A stretch of 64,000 nt of DNA from HGM04593 sp045612305 (GTDB lineage Bacteria > Bacteroidota > Bacteroidia > Bacteroidales > Bacteroidaceae): positions 1 through 64,000 of the forward strand of contig JAZKYU010000007.1 in assembly GCA_045612305.1 (NCBI GenBank), in the 5' to 3' direction. Of this stretch, positions 34,857 to 43,000 are shown in pieces. The translations under genes were made by a program, and so were the position numbers. Numbering within the stretch: position 1 is the stretch's first letter; each line of letters begins with the position of its first letter. Below the pieces are notes generated by a model. That model did no database searches. It worked only from the letters and a program-made list of their open reading frames with translations, and was not told the origin of the DNA.

Positions 34857-35171
34857 AGTACGTTTGTTACAGCCACCAAAGTTACAGAAAAAAAGTGGAA
34901 GAGAGCTTCTGCTATGGACTAAATGTTAGAACAAAGAACTCAATTTGTGGTTTTTGTTATTTCTTTAGTGAAAAATCGAAACTTAGACCTCCACCAGGGC
35001 GGTTGCTTGCTGTCATAATAGATGTTTTTCAAGATATTGAAAAAGGGCTTGTGCGCAAGTAAAAATAGCTTTTTACAGGCTCTTTCTCCTCTTTTCGCAC
35101 CTTTTTAGGGCCAGCACTCTTTTGATACCGATATTTTTTGTATTTTCGCCATATAAAAACAGAAAAACCCG
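34857..35171. other. non-coding stretch between the MATE remnant and tcdA
   Basis: These 315 bp contain a -7-like TAACTTTG (34877-34884, minus) for the MATE remnant. For tcdA there is a TATTTTCG (35141-35148), with TTTG at 35121-35124 only 16 bp away, short for the consensus. I see no gene, repeat or strong hairpin. Confidence 0.55.
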
Positions 35172-35879
35172 ATGGAGAGTAGATGGTTACAACGTGGCGA
35201 GCTATTGTTGGGTAGCGAAAAACAACAGCGCCTTGCCGGGGCCCACATAGTAGTTGTGGGCTTGGGTGGTGTGGGCTCTTGGGCAGCCGAGATGCTTTGC
35301 CGTGCCGGCGTGGGGGCGTTTACCCTGGTCGATGCCGACACGGTAGATGTAACAAATATAAATCGCCAGATGCCTGCGCTCTTCTCAACTGTGGGGCTGC
35401 CTAAATGCGAGGTTGTTGCCGAGCGTTTGCGTGCAATAAACCCTGCGGTAAACGTAAGGGTGGTTAACGCTTTTGTCGACGAGGGTAATATACCGCAATT
35501 GTTTGAGGGGCAGGATGTTGCCTTTGTGGTAGATGCAATAGATACCTTGCCCTCTAAAGCTGCTTTGATAAAGTTTTGCTGGGCGCAGGGGGTGAAGATT
35601 GTGTCGAGTATGGGTGCAGGAGCCAAAATGAATCTTGCCGATATACGTCAGAGCGATTTATGGAAAACAGAGCACTGCACGCTTGCCAAAAACTTGCGCC
35701 GCTTGTTGCGCGACAGCCGTGGCGAGTATAAACTACCTGTGGTCTATAGCTGCGAGCCTCCACGTGCCGACGCTATAAAACCCAACCCGCAGGGTGGGAA
35801 ACCGCAGATAGGGTCGCTTGGCTTTTTTACGGCGACCTTTGGTTGTTACCTTGCCGAATATGTGATTAAAAGTATATGA
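35172..35879 (+). CDS. tcdA: tRNA threonylcarbamoyladenosine dehydratase
   Basis: The 235-residue E1-like (ThiF/HesA) enzyme dehydrates t6A in tRNA to the cyclic form at position 37. The nucleotide loop is VVGLGGVGSWAAEML (28-42). The next conserved parts are the LVDADTVDVTNINRQ adenylate site and DAIDTLPSKAALI. The motif SMGAGAKMNLADIRQSDLWKTEHCTLAKNLRRLLR is specific to TcdA rather than ThiF or MoeB. The stop overlaps the lolD start by 4 bp (ATGA), so lolD is translationally coupled although unrelated in function. Confidence 0.92.
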   Translation: MESRWLQRGELLLGSEKQQRLAGAHIVVVGLGGVGSWAAEMLCRAGVGAFTLVDADTVDVTNINRQMPALFSTVGLPKCEVVAERLRAINPAVNVRVVNAFVDEGNIPQLFEGQDVAFVVDAIDTLPSKAALIKFCWAQGVKIVSSMGAGAKMNLADIRQSDLWKTEHCTLAKNLRRLLRDSRGEYKLPVVYSCEPPRADAIKPNPQGGKPQIGSLGFFTATFGCYLAEYVIKSI

Positions 35880-36547
35880 TAGAGATAAAAAATATAACCA
35901 AAAACTACGGCGACCTGCAAGTGTTGCGCGGAGTGGACCTGCACATCGATAAGGGGGAGGTGATAAGCATCGTTGGTCCTAGCGGTGCGGGCAAGACTAC
36001 CTTGCTACAACTTATAGGAACGCTCGACCGCCCCACAAGTGGCAGCATCTGTTTCGACGGGCAGGAGTTGTCGGGTATGAGCGACAAGCAGCTTGCCACC
36101 TTCCGCAACAAGCATATAGGCTTTGTTTTTCAGTTTCATCAGCTGTTGCCCGAGTTTAACGCGCTGGAGAATGTGATGATACCCGCGCTCATAGCCGGCC
36201 GCCCTCGCAAAGAGGTTGAGAGAGATGCTATGGAGCTACTTGCCGTGATGGGCTTGCAGGAGCGTATAGGGCACAAGCCTTCGGAGATGTCGGGCGGTGA
36301 AAACCAACGTGTTGCAGTTGCTCGTGCGCTTATAAATCGCCCCGACGTGGTCCTTGCCGACGAGCCTTCGGGCAGCCTCGACAGCAAGAATAAAGAGGAG
36401 TTGCACAAGCTCTTTTTTGACCTGCGTAACCGTTACGGTCAAACTTTTCTCATCGTTACACACGACGAAGGCCTGGCTGGCATAACCGACCGCACCGTGC
36501 GTATGGTCGACGGCGTTGTGCATAGTTGTACTGTTAAAGATGCTTAA
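35876..36547 (+). CDS. lolD: lipoprotein-release ABC transporter ATP-binding protein
   Basis: The 223-residue ATPase has the Walker A GPSGAGKTT, Q-loop VFQFHQLLPEFNALENV, signature MSGGENQRVAVARAL, Walker B VVLADEPSGSLD and H-loop THDEG. The FQFHQLLPEF region is typical of LolD, which drives release of outer-membrane lipoproteins from the inner membrane with LolC/E. A macrolide-type MacB ATPase has a similar look, so LolD is likely, not certain. The permease partners are not nearby. It overlaps tcdA by 4 bp. Confidence 0.85.
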   Translation: MIEIKNITKNYGDLQVLRGVDLHIDKGEVISIVGPSGAGKTTLLQLIGTLDRPTSGSICFDGQELSGMSDKQLATFRNKHIGFVFQFHQLLPEFNALENVMIPALIAGRPRKEVERDAMELLAVMGLQERIGHKPSEMSGGENQRVAVARALINRPDVVLADEPSGSLDSKNKEELHKLFFDLRNRYGQTFLIVTHDEGLAGITDRTVRMVDGVVHSCTVKDA

Positions 36548-36613
36548 AAAACGGCACCGGCTTTTTTACTTTTTGTAATAGTTGGTGTCTACTTGTTAAT
36601 AAATAAAAGGATT

Positions 36614-37072
36614 ATGAAAAAGTGCATTTTATTATTTGTGGCTGTTGCGCTAGCTGTGTCGGCTTACTCGCAACAGATAGAGAGAGAGCGTCCCGCTCGT
36701 CGTTTCGAGATGAACCCCGAGGCTATGGCTACAGCGCAGACAAAGAATTTGCAGCAGATTTTGCAGCTCGATAGCTTGCAGGTACAAGCTGTTTTTCTTA
36801 TGAATTATTCCGATGCGATGGCTATGAAAGATAGCATGCAGGCGCGTGCTGCACGTGGCGAGGAGAAACGCGTTAAGCCCTCGGTAGAGGAGCGTCGTGC
36901 CCGTATGGAGGTGATAAAACAACGCCGTGCTTTGCGCGACGAGCAGATGAAGAGCATCCTCACCCCCGAGCAGTATGAGAAGTATGTGGAGTATATGAAA
37001 AAGTCGGCAGAAAACGGCCGTCCGCGTGGTCGTCGTCCTCGTGGCGAGGCACCGCAGGGCGCTAGGAGATAA
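36614..37072 (+). CDS. DUF4890-like secreted Spy/CpxP-type protein
   Basis: The 152-residue protein has a signal peptide (MKKCILLFVAVALAVSAYSQ). Its helical body contains LDSLQVQAVFLMNYSDAM and LTPEQYEKYVEYMKK, with a basic glycine-arginine tail (RPRGRRPRGEAPQGARR). Bacteroidota DUF4890 proteins share this architecture and the LTPEQxxxY motif of Spy/CpxP-like periplasmic chaperones. The role is unknown, although a zinc- or stress-linked chaperone is a guess from the fold. The ATG at 36614 is chosen because the longer frame starts with TTG and adds a non-signal leader. A strong terminator follows. Confidence 0.7.
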   Translation: MKKCILLFVAVALAVSAYSQQIERERPARRFEMNPEAMATAQTKNLQQILQLDSLQVQAVFLMNYSDAMAMKDSMQARAARGEEKRVKPSVEERRARMEVIKQRRALRDEQMKSILTPEQYEKYVEYMKKSAENGRPRGRRPRGEAPQGARR

Positions 37073-37093
37073 ATTATATTTGCTTGAGCAGTT

Positions 37094-37132
37094 AAAAGCA
37101 GGCTATCCATTTTACGGATAGCCTGCTTTTTT
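37094..37132 (+). terminator. intrinsic terminator before uup, overlapping its promoter
   Basis: AAAAGCAGGCTATCC (37094-37108) pairs with GGATAGCCTGCTTTT (37116-37130), a 15-bp perfect stem with a 7-nt loop, plus TT. The loop supplies a TTTA at 37111-37114 that is 19 bp from TATCTTCG (37134-37141), a candidate promoter for uup. Confidence 0.85.
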
Positions 37133-37165
37133 GTATCTTCGCCGCCGATACTCTAAAAAGAATAT

Positions 37166-39040
37166 ATGGCAATAGATTTGCAGATAGAGGGAGTTTCAAA
37201 GAACTTTGGCGATCTTGAACTCTTTAGTAACATATCCTTCGCGGTGGAGGAGAGGCAACGCATAGGTCTTATAGCGCGCAACGGCCGCGGCAAGAGCACT
37301 TTGTTGAAAATAATAGCGGGTGAGGAACCTTGTGACGAGGGCCGCATAACCCTCCGTGGGGGTGTTAGAGTAGGGTATCTGGAACAAGAGCCCGACTTTG
37401 ACGGCGAGCTCACCGTGATAGAGGCCTGCTTGCAACGTAACAGCGAGAAGGCGTCGGTTATAGCACGCTACGAACAGGCTGTCTCCACGGGCGATGATGC
37501 AAATATGCAGCATCTTATGGAGGAGATGGACCGCCTCGATGCGTGGGACTACGAGCAACGCGCCAAGCAGGTGCTCGACAGGCTGAAGATTGTGCGTTTC
37601 GACCAGCCGGTGAGAGAGCTCTCGGGTGGGCAGAAAAAACGCATAGCCCTGGCTTCGGTGCTCATAGAACAACCCGAACTTATGATACTCGACGAGCCCA
37701 CCAACCACCTTGATATGGAGATGGTAGAGTGGCTCGAGGAGTATCTCTCGCGCACAACTTGCAGCCTCTTGATGGTAACGCACGACCGTTATTTTCTCGA
37801 TAACGTGTGTAACGAGATTATAGAGATAGACGATAATATAATTTACCGTTACAAAGGAAACTATAGCTGCTTTTTGCAGAAACGCGAGGAGCGCTTGCAG
37901 AACAAAGCAGCCGAGACGGCGCGTGCCCGCAACCTTATGCGCAAGGAACTCGACTGGATGCGTCGTCAGCCGCAGGCGCGTGCCCACAAAGCAAAATACC
38001 GCATCGACGCTTTTTATAAACTAGAGGAGAAGGCTGCCGCTATGCGCGACGACTCAAAAGTTTCGCTCGAGGTAAAAGCGCAATACATAGGCAATAAAAT
38101 ATTTGCTATGCACGCCCTCTCAAAGGCCTTCCCTGGGAGGGTTATAACAAAAGATTTTCACTACACCTTCTCGCGTTACGAGAAGCTGGGTATTGTGGGT
38201 AACAACGGCACCGGCAAGTCTACCTTTATAAAGATGTTGCTTGGTCGTGTGGCTCCCGACAGCGGCACCATCGAGGTGGGTGAAACGGTTAAGTGGGGTT
38301 ACTACAGCCAAGATGGGCTCTCGTTCAACGAGGAGATGAAGGTGATAGATGTTGTGAAAAACATCGCCGAGGTTATACCCGTAGCAGGCAAAATGCTCAC
38401 CGCGTCGCAGTTTCTGCAACACTTTCTTTTTTCGCCCGAAAAGCAGTATAGCTATGTATATAAGTTGAGTGGTGGCGAGAAGCGTCGCCTCTACCTCTGC
38501 ACCGTGCTTATGAGCAACCCAAACTTCTTGGTGCTCGACGAGCCCACAAACGACCTCGATATAGAGACCTTGCAGGTACTCGAGGAGTATTTGAGCGAGT
38601 TTAAGGGGTGTGTTATTGTGGTGAGTCACGACCGTTACTTTATGGATAAGGTGGTCGACCACATATTTGTTTTCAATGGTGAGGGCAACATTAAAGACTT
38701 CCCGGGTAACTACACCGAGTATCGCGACTGGCGCGACGAGGAGCGTGCTGCCGCAGCAAAAGCAGCCGCCGAGAAGGAGGCGAAGAACGCCCCGCAGAAG
38801 CAGAGCCGTCGCACCGAGGAGAAACGCAAGCTTACCTTTAAAGAGAAACGCGAGTATGAAGCTCTGGAGGCCGAGATTATGGAACTTGAGGCAGAAAAAG
38901 AGAGCATAGAGCAGGAGATGAGCAACGGTACGCTCTCTGGCGATGTGCTTGTAGAAAAATCTATACGCATACAAAAGGTTATTGAGCTCATCGACGAGAA
39001 AACTCTTCGTTGGCTCGAGTTAAGCGAGTTTGCGGGGTAG
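37166..39040 (+). CDS. uup: ABC-F family ATPase, Uup type
   Basis: The 624-residue soluble protein has two ABC domains. The first has ARNGRGKST (first glycine of the P-loop replaced by alanine), LSGGQKKR and ILDEPTNHLD. The second has GNNGTGKST, LSGGEKRR and VLDEPTNDLD. A basic interdomain linker and a C-terminal coiled coil (ALEAEIMELEAEKESIEQEM, near 575-595) fit Uup rather than EttA. Uup-type proteins act on ribosomes or replication intermediates, and the exact role is not settled. The gene has its own promoter and starts 25 bp after it. Confidence 0.88.
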   Translation: MAIDLQIEGVSKNFGDLELFSNISFAVEERQRIGLIARNGRGKSTLLKIIAGEEPCDEGRITLRGGVRVGYLEQEPDFDGELTVIEACLQRNSEKASVIARYEQAVSTGDDANMQHLMEEMDRLDAWDYEQRAKQVLDRLKIVRFDQPVRELSGGQKKRIALASVLIEQPELMILDEPTNHLDMEMVEWLEEYLSRTTCSLLMVTHDRYFLDNVCNEIIEIDDNIIYRYKGNYSCFLQKREERLQNKAAETARARNLMRKELDWMRRQPQARAHKAKYRIDAFYKLEEKAAAMRDDSKVSLEVKAQYIGNKIFAMHALSKAFPGRVITKDFHYTFSRYEKLGIVGNNGTGKSTFIKMLLGRVAPDSGTIEVGETVKWGYYSQDGLSFNEEMKVIDVVKNIAEVIPVAGKMLTASQFLQHFLFSPEKQYSYVYKLSGGEKRRLYLCTVLMSNPNFLVLDEPTNDLDIETLQVLEEYLSEFKGCVIVVSHDRYFMDKVVDHIFVFNGEGNIKDFPGNYTEYRDWRDEERAAAAKAAAEKEAKNAPQKQSRRTEEKRKLTFKEKREYEALEAEIMELEAEKESIEQEMSNGTLSGDVLVEKSIRIQKVIELIDEKTLRWLELSEFAG

Positions 39041-39124
39041 GGCTCTAAAAAACATTAACACGGGCAGAAAACAAAGGCGTTGTGTGTTAATTTTAAACAG
39101 ACAGTATAACAAAACAAAAAGAAT

Positions 39125-39871
39125 ATGGACAGTAGTTTGAAGATAGGGCGTTATCCCTTCTATGCCGAAACGTTTCTTGTCGACAGCAAGGGACGTATGA
39201 GGCTTGCTGCTTTGTGCCGCCAGATGCTTACTTGTGGTGGTGCTCACGCAGAGGCACGCGGCTTTGGCGCAACAAGCACGCTTGGTTGGGTTATAGCCCG
39301 CCTGGCGGTAAAGGTAGAACGTATGCCTAAGTGGCGCGAAAACTATTACATAGAAACGTGGATACGCAACCTCTACCACGGTTTTACCGACCGTTGTTTC
39401 CGTGTGCTCGACGAGGATGGTGAGGTTATCGCGTCGGCGCTCTCTACATATGCGTTGATGAATCTTGAAACACGCTCGTCGGTCGACCTTAACGGCGACA
39501 TAGGGCAACGCCTTATAGAGTGTATGCTCCCCGATGAGGCTATCCCCTTGCGACGTATCCCCGCAATAAACCGCACCCTTGTCGAGGAGGTCTCTTTCCG
39601 CCGTCGTCCACAGTACAGCGACGTTGATATTAACGGGCATATGAACAGCATACGCACTCTGGAGCACATTATAGATTACTTACCTCTAGAGTACCTAAAC
39701 ACCCACACCGCCACAGACCTTGTGATAAATTATATGCAAGAGGGCGAGGCTGCCGAGGAACTCTCCTATGGCATTAAAAAACTCGATGATAACCACTTTG
39801 TAGCACAGGTTACAAAGGAAAATGGCGTAGCTGCGTCGCGTTGTGAGTTTGTGTTTAAGGAGGGTTTGTAA
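39125..39871 (+). CDS. acyl-ACP thioesterase
   Basis: The 248-residue enzyme is a double hot-dog fold acyl-ACP thioesterase that releases free fatty acids. The first hot-dog has YPFYAETFLVDSKGRMR and GWVIARLAVKVERMPKW. The second contains YSDVDINGHMNSIRTLEHIIDYLP, which carries the catalytic DxNxHxN/NSR-type residues of the bacterial FatA-like family. It has no signal peptide. It follows uup by 85 bp. A large inverted repeat follows the stop. The substrate chain length cannot be read from the sequence. Confidence 0.88.
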   Translation: MDSSLKIGRYPFYAETFLVDSKGRMRLAALCRQMLTCGGAHAEARGFGATSTLGWVIARLAVKVERMPKWRENYYIETWIRNLYHGFTDRCFRVLDEDGEVIASALSTYALMNLETRSSVDLNGDIGQRLIECMLPDEAIPLRRIPAINRTLVEEVSFRRRPQYSDVDINGHMNSIRTLEHIIDYLPLEYLNTHTATDLVINYMQEGEAAEELSYGIKKLDDNHFVAQVTKENGVAASRCEFVFKEGL

Positions 39872-39900
39872 GAAGGGCAAAGAACAAGCAGGGCATTGAA

Positions 39901-39944
39901 AACCCCCATCACTTAAACCTTGTTGGGCTTAGGTGATGGGGGTT
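39901..39944 (+). terminator. terminator-like inverted repeat after acyl-ACP thioesterase
   Basis: AACCCCCATCAC (39901-39912) pairs perfectly with GTGATGGGGGTT (39933-39944) around a 20-nt loop that can itself pair weakly. No T-run follows, so it may be a weak terminator or other structure. Confidence 0.55.
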
Positions 39945-39996
39945 AATAATGTTTAATAGTTGTGGCTATTGTGCAAAAACTTGCCTTGAGGCCAAT

Positions 39997-40020
39997 TTAT
40001 TGCAAATTATTTTGCAATAA
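39997..40020. repeat. 10-bp perfect inverted repeat
   Basis: TTATTGCAAA (39997-40006) pairs with TTTGCAATAA (40011-40020). The preceding sequence GCCAATTTATT (39991-40001) is repeated directly at 40033-40043. Confidence 0.5.
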
Positions 40021-40051
40021 ACTTTGCTTTCAGCCAATTTATTAGCGTTCG

Positions 40052-40086
40052 GCTATGCTCAATTAAGCAAGCTTTTTGAGCATAGC
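40052..40086 (-). terminator. hairpin after the BspA-like gene
   Basis: GCTATGCTCAA (40052-40062) pairs with TTGAGCATAGC (40076-40086), with a further AAGC/GCTT inside. It lies 3 bp after the stop of the minus-strand gene. No U-run follows on the minus strand, so termination strength is uncertain. Confidence 0.6.
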
Positions 40087-40088
40087 TC

Positions 40089-43000
40089 TCACTTAACCAT
40101 AAATTTTCTACCGTTCTTTATGTAAACACGCCCTTTCACAAGCTCGGTAACACGGCGGCCCTGCAGGTCATAAACCACAGCGTCACCGGCCTCGCTCACC
40201 ACGCCGTCGATGCCTGTGGTGCCCGCGATGGTGATGCAGCCCTCGCTATCCCAAGCTATGGCCTTGGCACGGCCGGGAGCAGAGAAGATGATGTTCTTCA
40301 CCTCCACGGGGTGAGAGCCCTGGGCAAGCCCTGCAGCATCAATTGCTATGCTTGCGGCTTTGTGGGCTATAGCGGTGTTAGAGGGTGAGTAGATTACCAC
40401 GCGCACGGCACCGTCGGCTTGCTCTTTGCACACTGCTGCGTTGCTGCCGGCTGTGATATTGCCTGTGGCTGTTACACCTTCGGGCAGGTACACGTCGAAC
40501 TGCACTGCGCTGTAGGGGTAGTCGGTTGCGGTGGCATCGATGCTCAAGCTGTGCTCATCGCCTTCGGCCGAAAGCTCCACGTTATATTCTCCCACGGCTG
40601 CGGCACGGGCGGGTGCGTTGTTTGTGCCAAGGATTATGCTTATGATATCGGTAATATCGGCAACATCCACAGTTCCGTCGTAGTTAATATCACCGGCATC
40701 GCTCAAGAGGTCTTCGTTGAGTATCATAGCTATCACGTCGGTAATATCGGCAACGTCTACTGTGCCATCGCTGTTCACATCGCCGGTAACACCTTCGAGC
40801 TCCATCTCCACAATGTTGGTGAAGCGGCTCCAGTAGTCGGCTGTTTCATAGATCTCCTTTGTGCCGGCGGGAACGTAGAGGGTGGGCGAGTAGTTGGTAA
40901 AGGTGTTTGGTGTGATTATTGCGGGGGTTATACCCTTTACATAAATCTCCTCGAGGTCTTGGCAACCATCGAAACACCACGAGCCTATGTTTGTTACGCT
41001 TGCGGGTATTGTTATCGAGGTCACCTCCCATACTCCGTTAAAGGCTCCGTTGGCAATTGTTGTTGTGCCCTCGGGGATAACGGCACCCCTCCAACCGAAT
41101 ACCACCTTCTTGCTGGCTGTTTCAATGAGCACATTGCTATTTGCGGGTATGCTATAGGTGGTGTTGTTGGCATCGATAGTGAGCCTTTGCAGGTTGTAGT
41201 TGTGTGTGAGAGAGTAGTCGCCAAGGCTTGTGAGGCTTGCGGGCAGGTGTGCTTCCTTGAGGTTGCAATATTGGAAAGCGCATTCTCCTATGCTTTTTAC
41301 GTCGCCTTTGAATGTGATGCTTCTGAGGCTGATACAATAGTTGAACGCATATTTTCCTATGCTTTCAATGTTCTTGCCGAATATTACGTCGAGAATTTCC
41401 CAGTGGTCGAAGAACACACCTTCGGCAATGCTTGTTATTTTGTAGGTTTTGCCGTCTATAATGGTGTTTGCGCATATTTTTACCAACTCATCAAAGCCCT
41501 GATAGCCTGTTATCTGCGCAGTCTGCTCCTCTTCGGATAGAATAGCATATGTGAAGACGCCGCTTGTGTCTACTTCGTTGTCGTCACTTGTTATGTTGGC
41601 AAATTTCTTCCAATAGTCGGCAGCCTTGTATGCAGCCTCGGCACCGGCAGGAACGTAGAGGGTGGCGTTTGAATATATCTCGTCGCTCTCGCTTCCAAAG
41701 GTGGTTTCGCCTATCACGGGGGGTGTTGCCGAGTTCACGTATATGCTTTTGAGACTTTCGCACCAGTCAAATGCATACTCGCCTATCTTCTGAACATTGC
41801 TTCCTATCACAACATCCGACAACCTGTCGCAATGTTCAAAGGCATACTCCTCAATTGTTGTTACGCTTTCGGGGATTGTTATATGTATGAACTGGTCGCA
41901 GTCGACAAAAGCGTATCCGTCGATTTTTTCAACACTGTTGGGGATAACTATCGAGGGCAGAAAATAACGTCCCCAGAAGGCCTCTACGCCGATGGTTTTT
42001 ATGCCGTCGGGGATTATGGTGCTGTTGCAGCCCGAAACAAGAGAGTTGGTGGCTGTTTCTATTATTGCGTTGCAGTTGTTGCGGCTGTCATACACTTTGT
42101 TTTTCTCGTCTACTCTCATTTTATCGATGTTGCCGCAAGCCGAGAAAGCACAAGTGCCTATGTATTCAACACTTTCGGGTATTACAATCTCGCTGCTCAG
42201 CGCATAGCAGAAAGCAAAAGCTAAAGGCCCTATATACTTCAGCCCCTTGGGGAATTCTGCCGAGCGCAAATCGTAGCAGTAAAGGAAAGCATTTTGGTCT
42301 ATATATTCCAGCCCCTCGTTAAAGGTTGCTTCGGTAAGGGTTTCGCAGTTGAAGAAGGCTTCGTATCCTATAGAGTCGAGTGTCGAGGGGAATGTGATGC
42401 TTTGCAATTTGGTACACATCTCAAAGGCCCATCCACCAATCGTCTCCAACCCCTCGTTAAAGGTTACGCTCTGCAAGCTGTCGCAACCCGCAAAAGTAAG
42501 TTCTTCGATTCTTTTTAAAGTGGAAGGTATAGTAACCTCTTGCAATGAGCTGTAGGAGAAGGCTGCTTTAGCAATACTGTCCAAGCCCTCGTTAAGGGTT
42601 ACGCTTGCAAGGTTGCTGCACTCATAGAATGCTTGATAGCCTATGGCTGTAACGCCGGCAGGTATTACAACGCTGGTTATTGTGGTGTTGCCTTTGAAAA
42701 CATAGGCGCCTATTACGTAGTTGCCACCTTTGTAATTTTCGGGGAGAACAAGTACGGCGTCGCTTCCGGTGTAGCCGGTCAAGGTGTTAATGCCGTTAAT
42801 GCTTTCAAAAACAAAGTCGCCTTCGGCAGAGCCGCTTTTTACTTCGCTTGCATAGAGCGCAATGTTGCCATACTCGCTGGAGCCGGGTTGAATATTGAGG
42901 CTCGATTCGTTGTAGACCGTGCCGATGTTGTAACAGTTGCGGAAAGCATCGTTTTCTATAGCTGTTACACTTGTGGGTACTTTCACGCTTTTTAAGCTCG

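Noticed and set aside
40419..41540. 373-codon plus-strand frame opposite the BspA dockerin region
   Set aside because: Produced by the repetitive sense strand; no start signal or domain.
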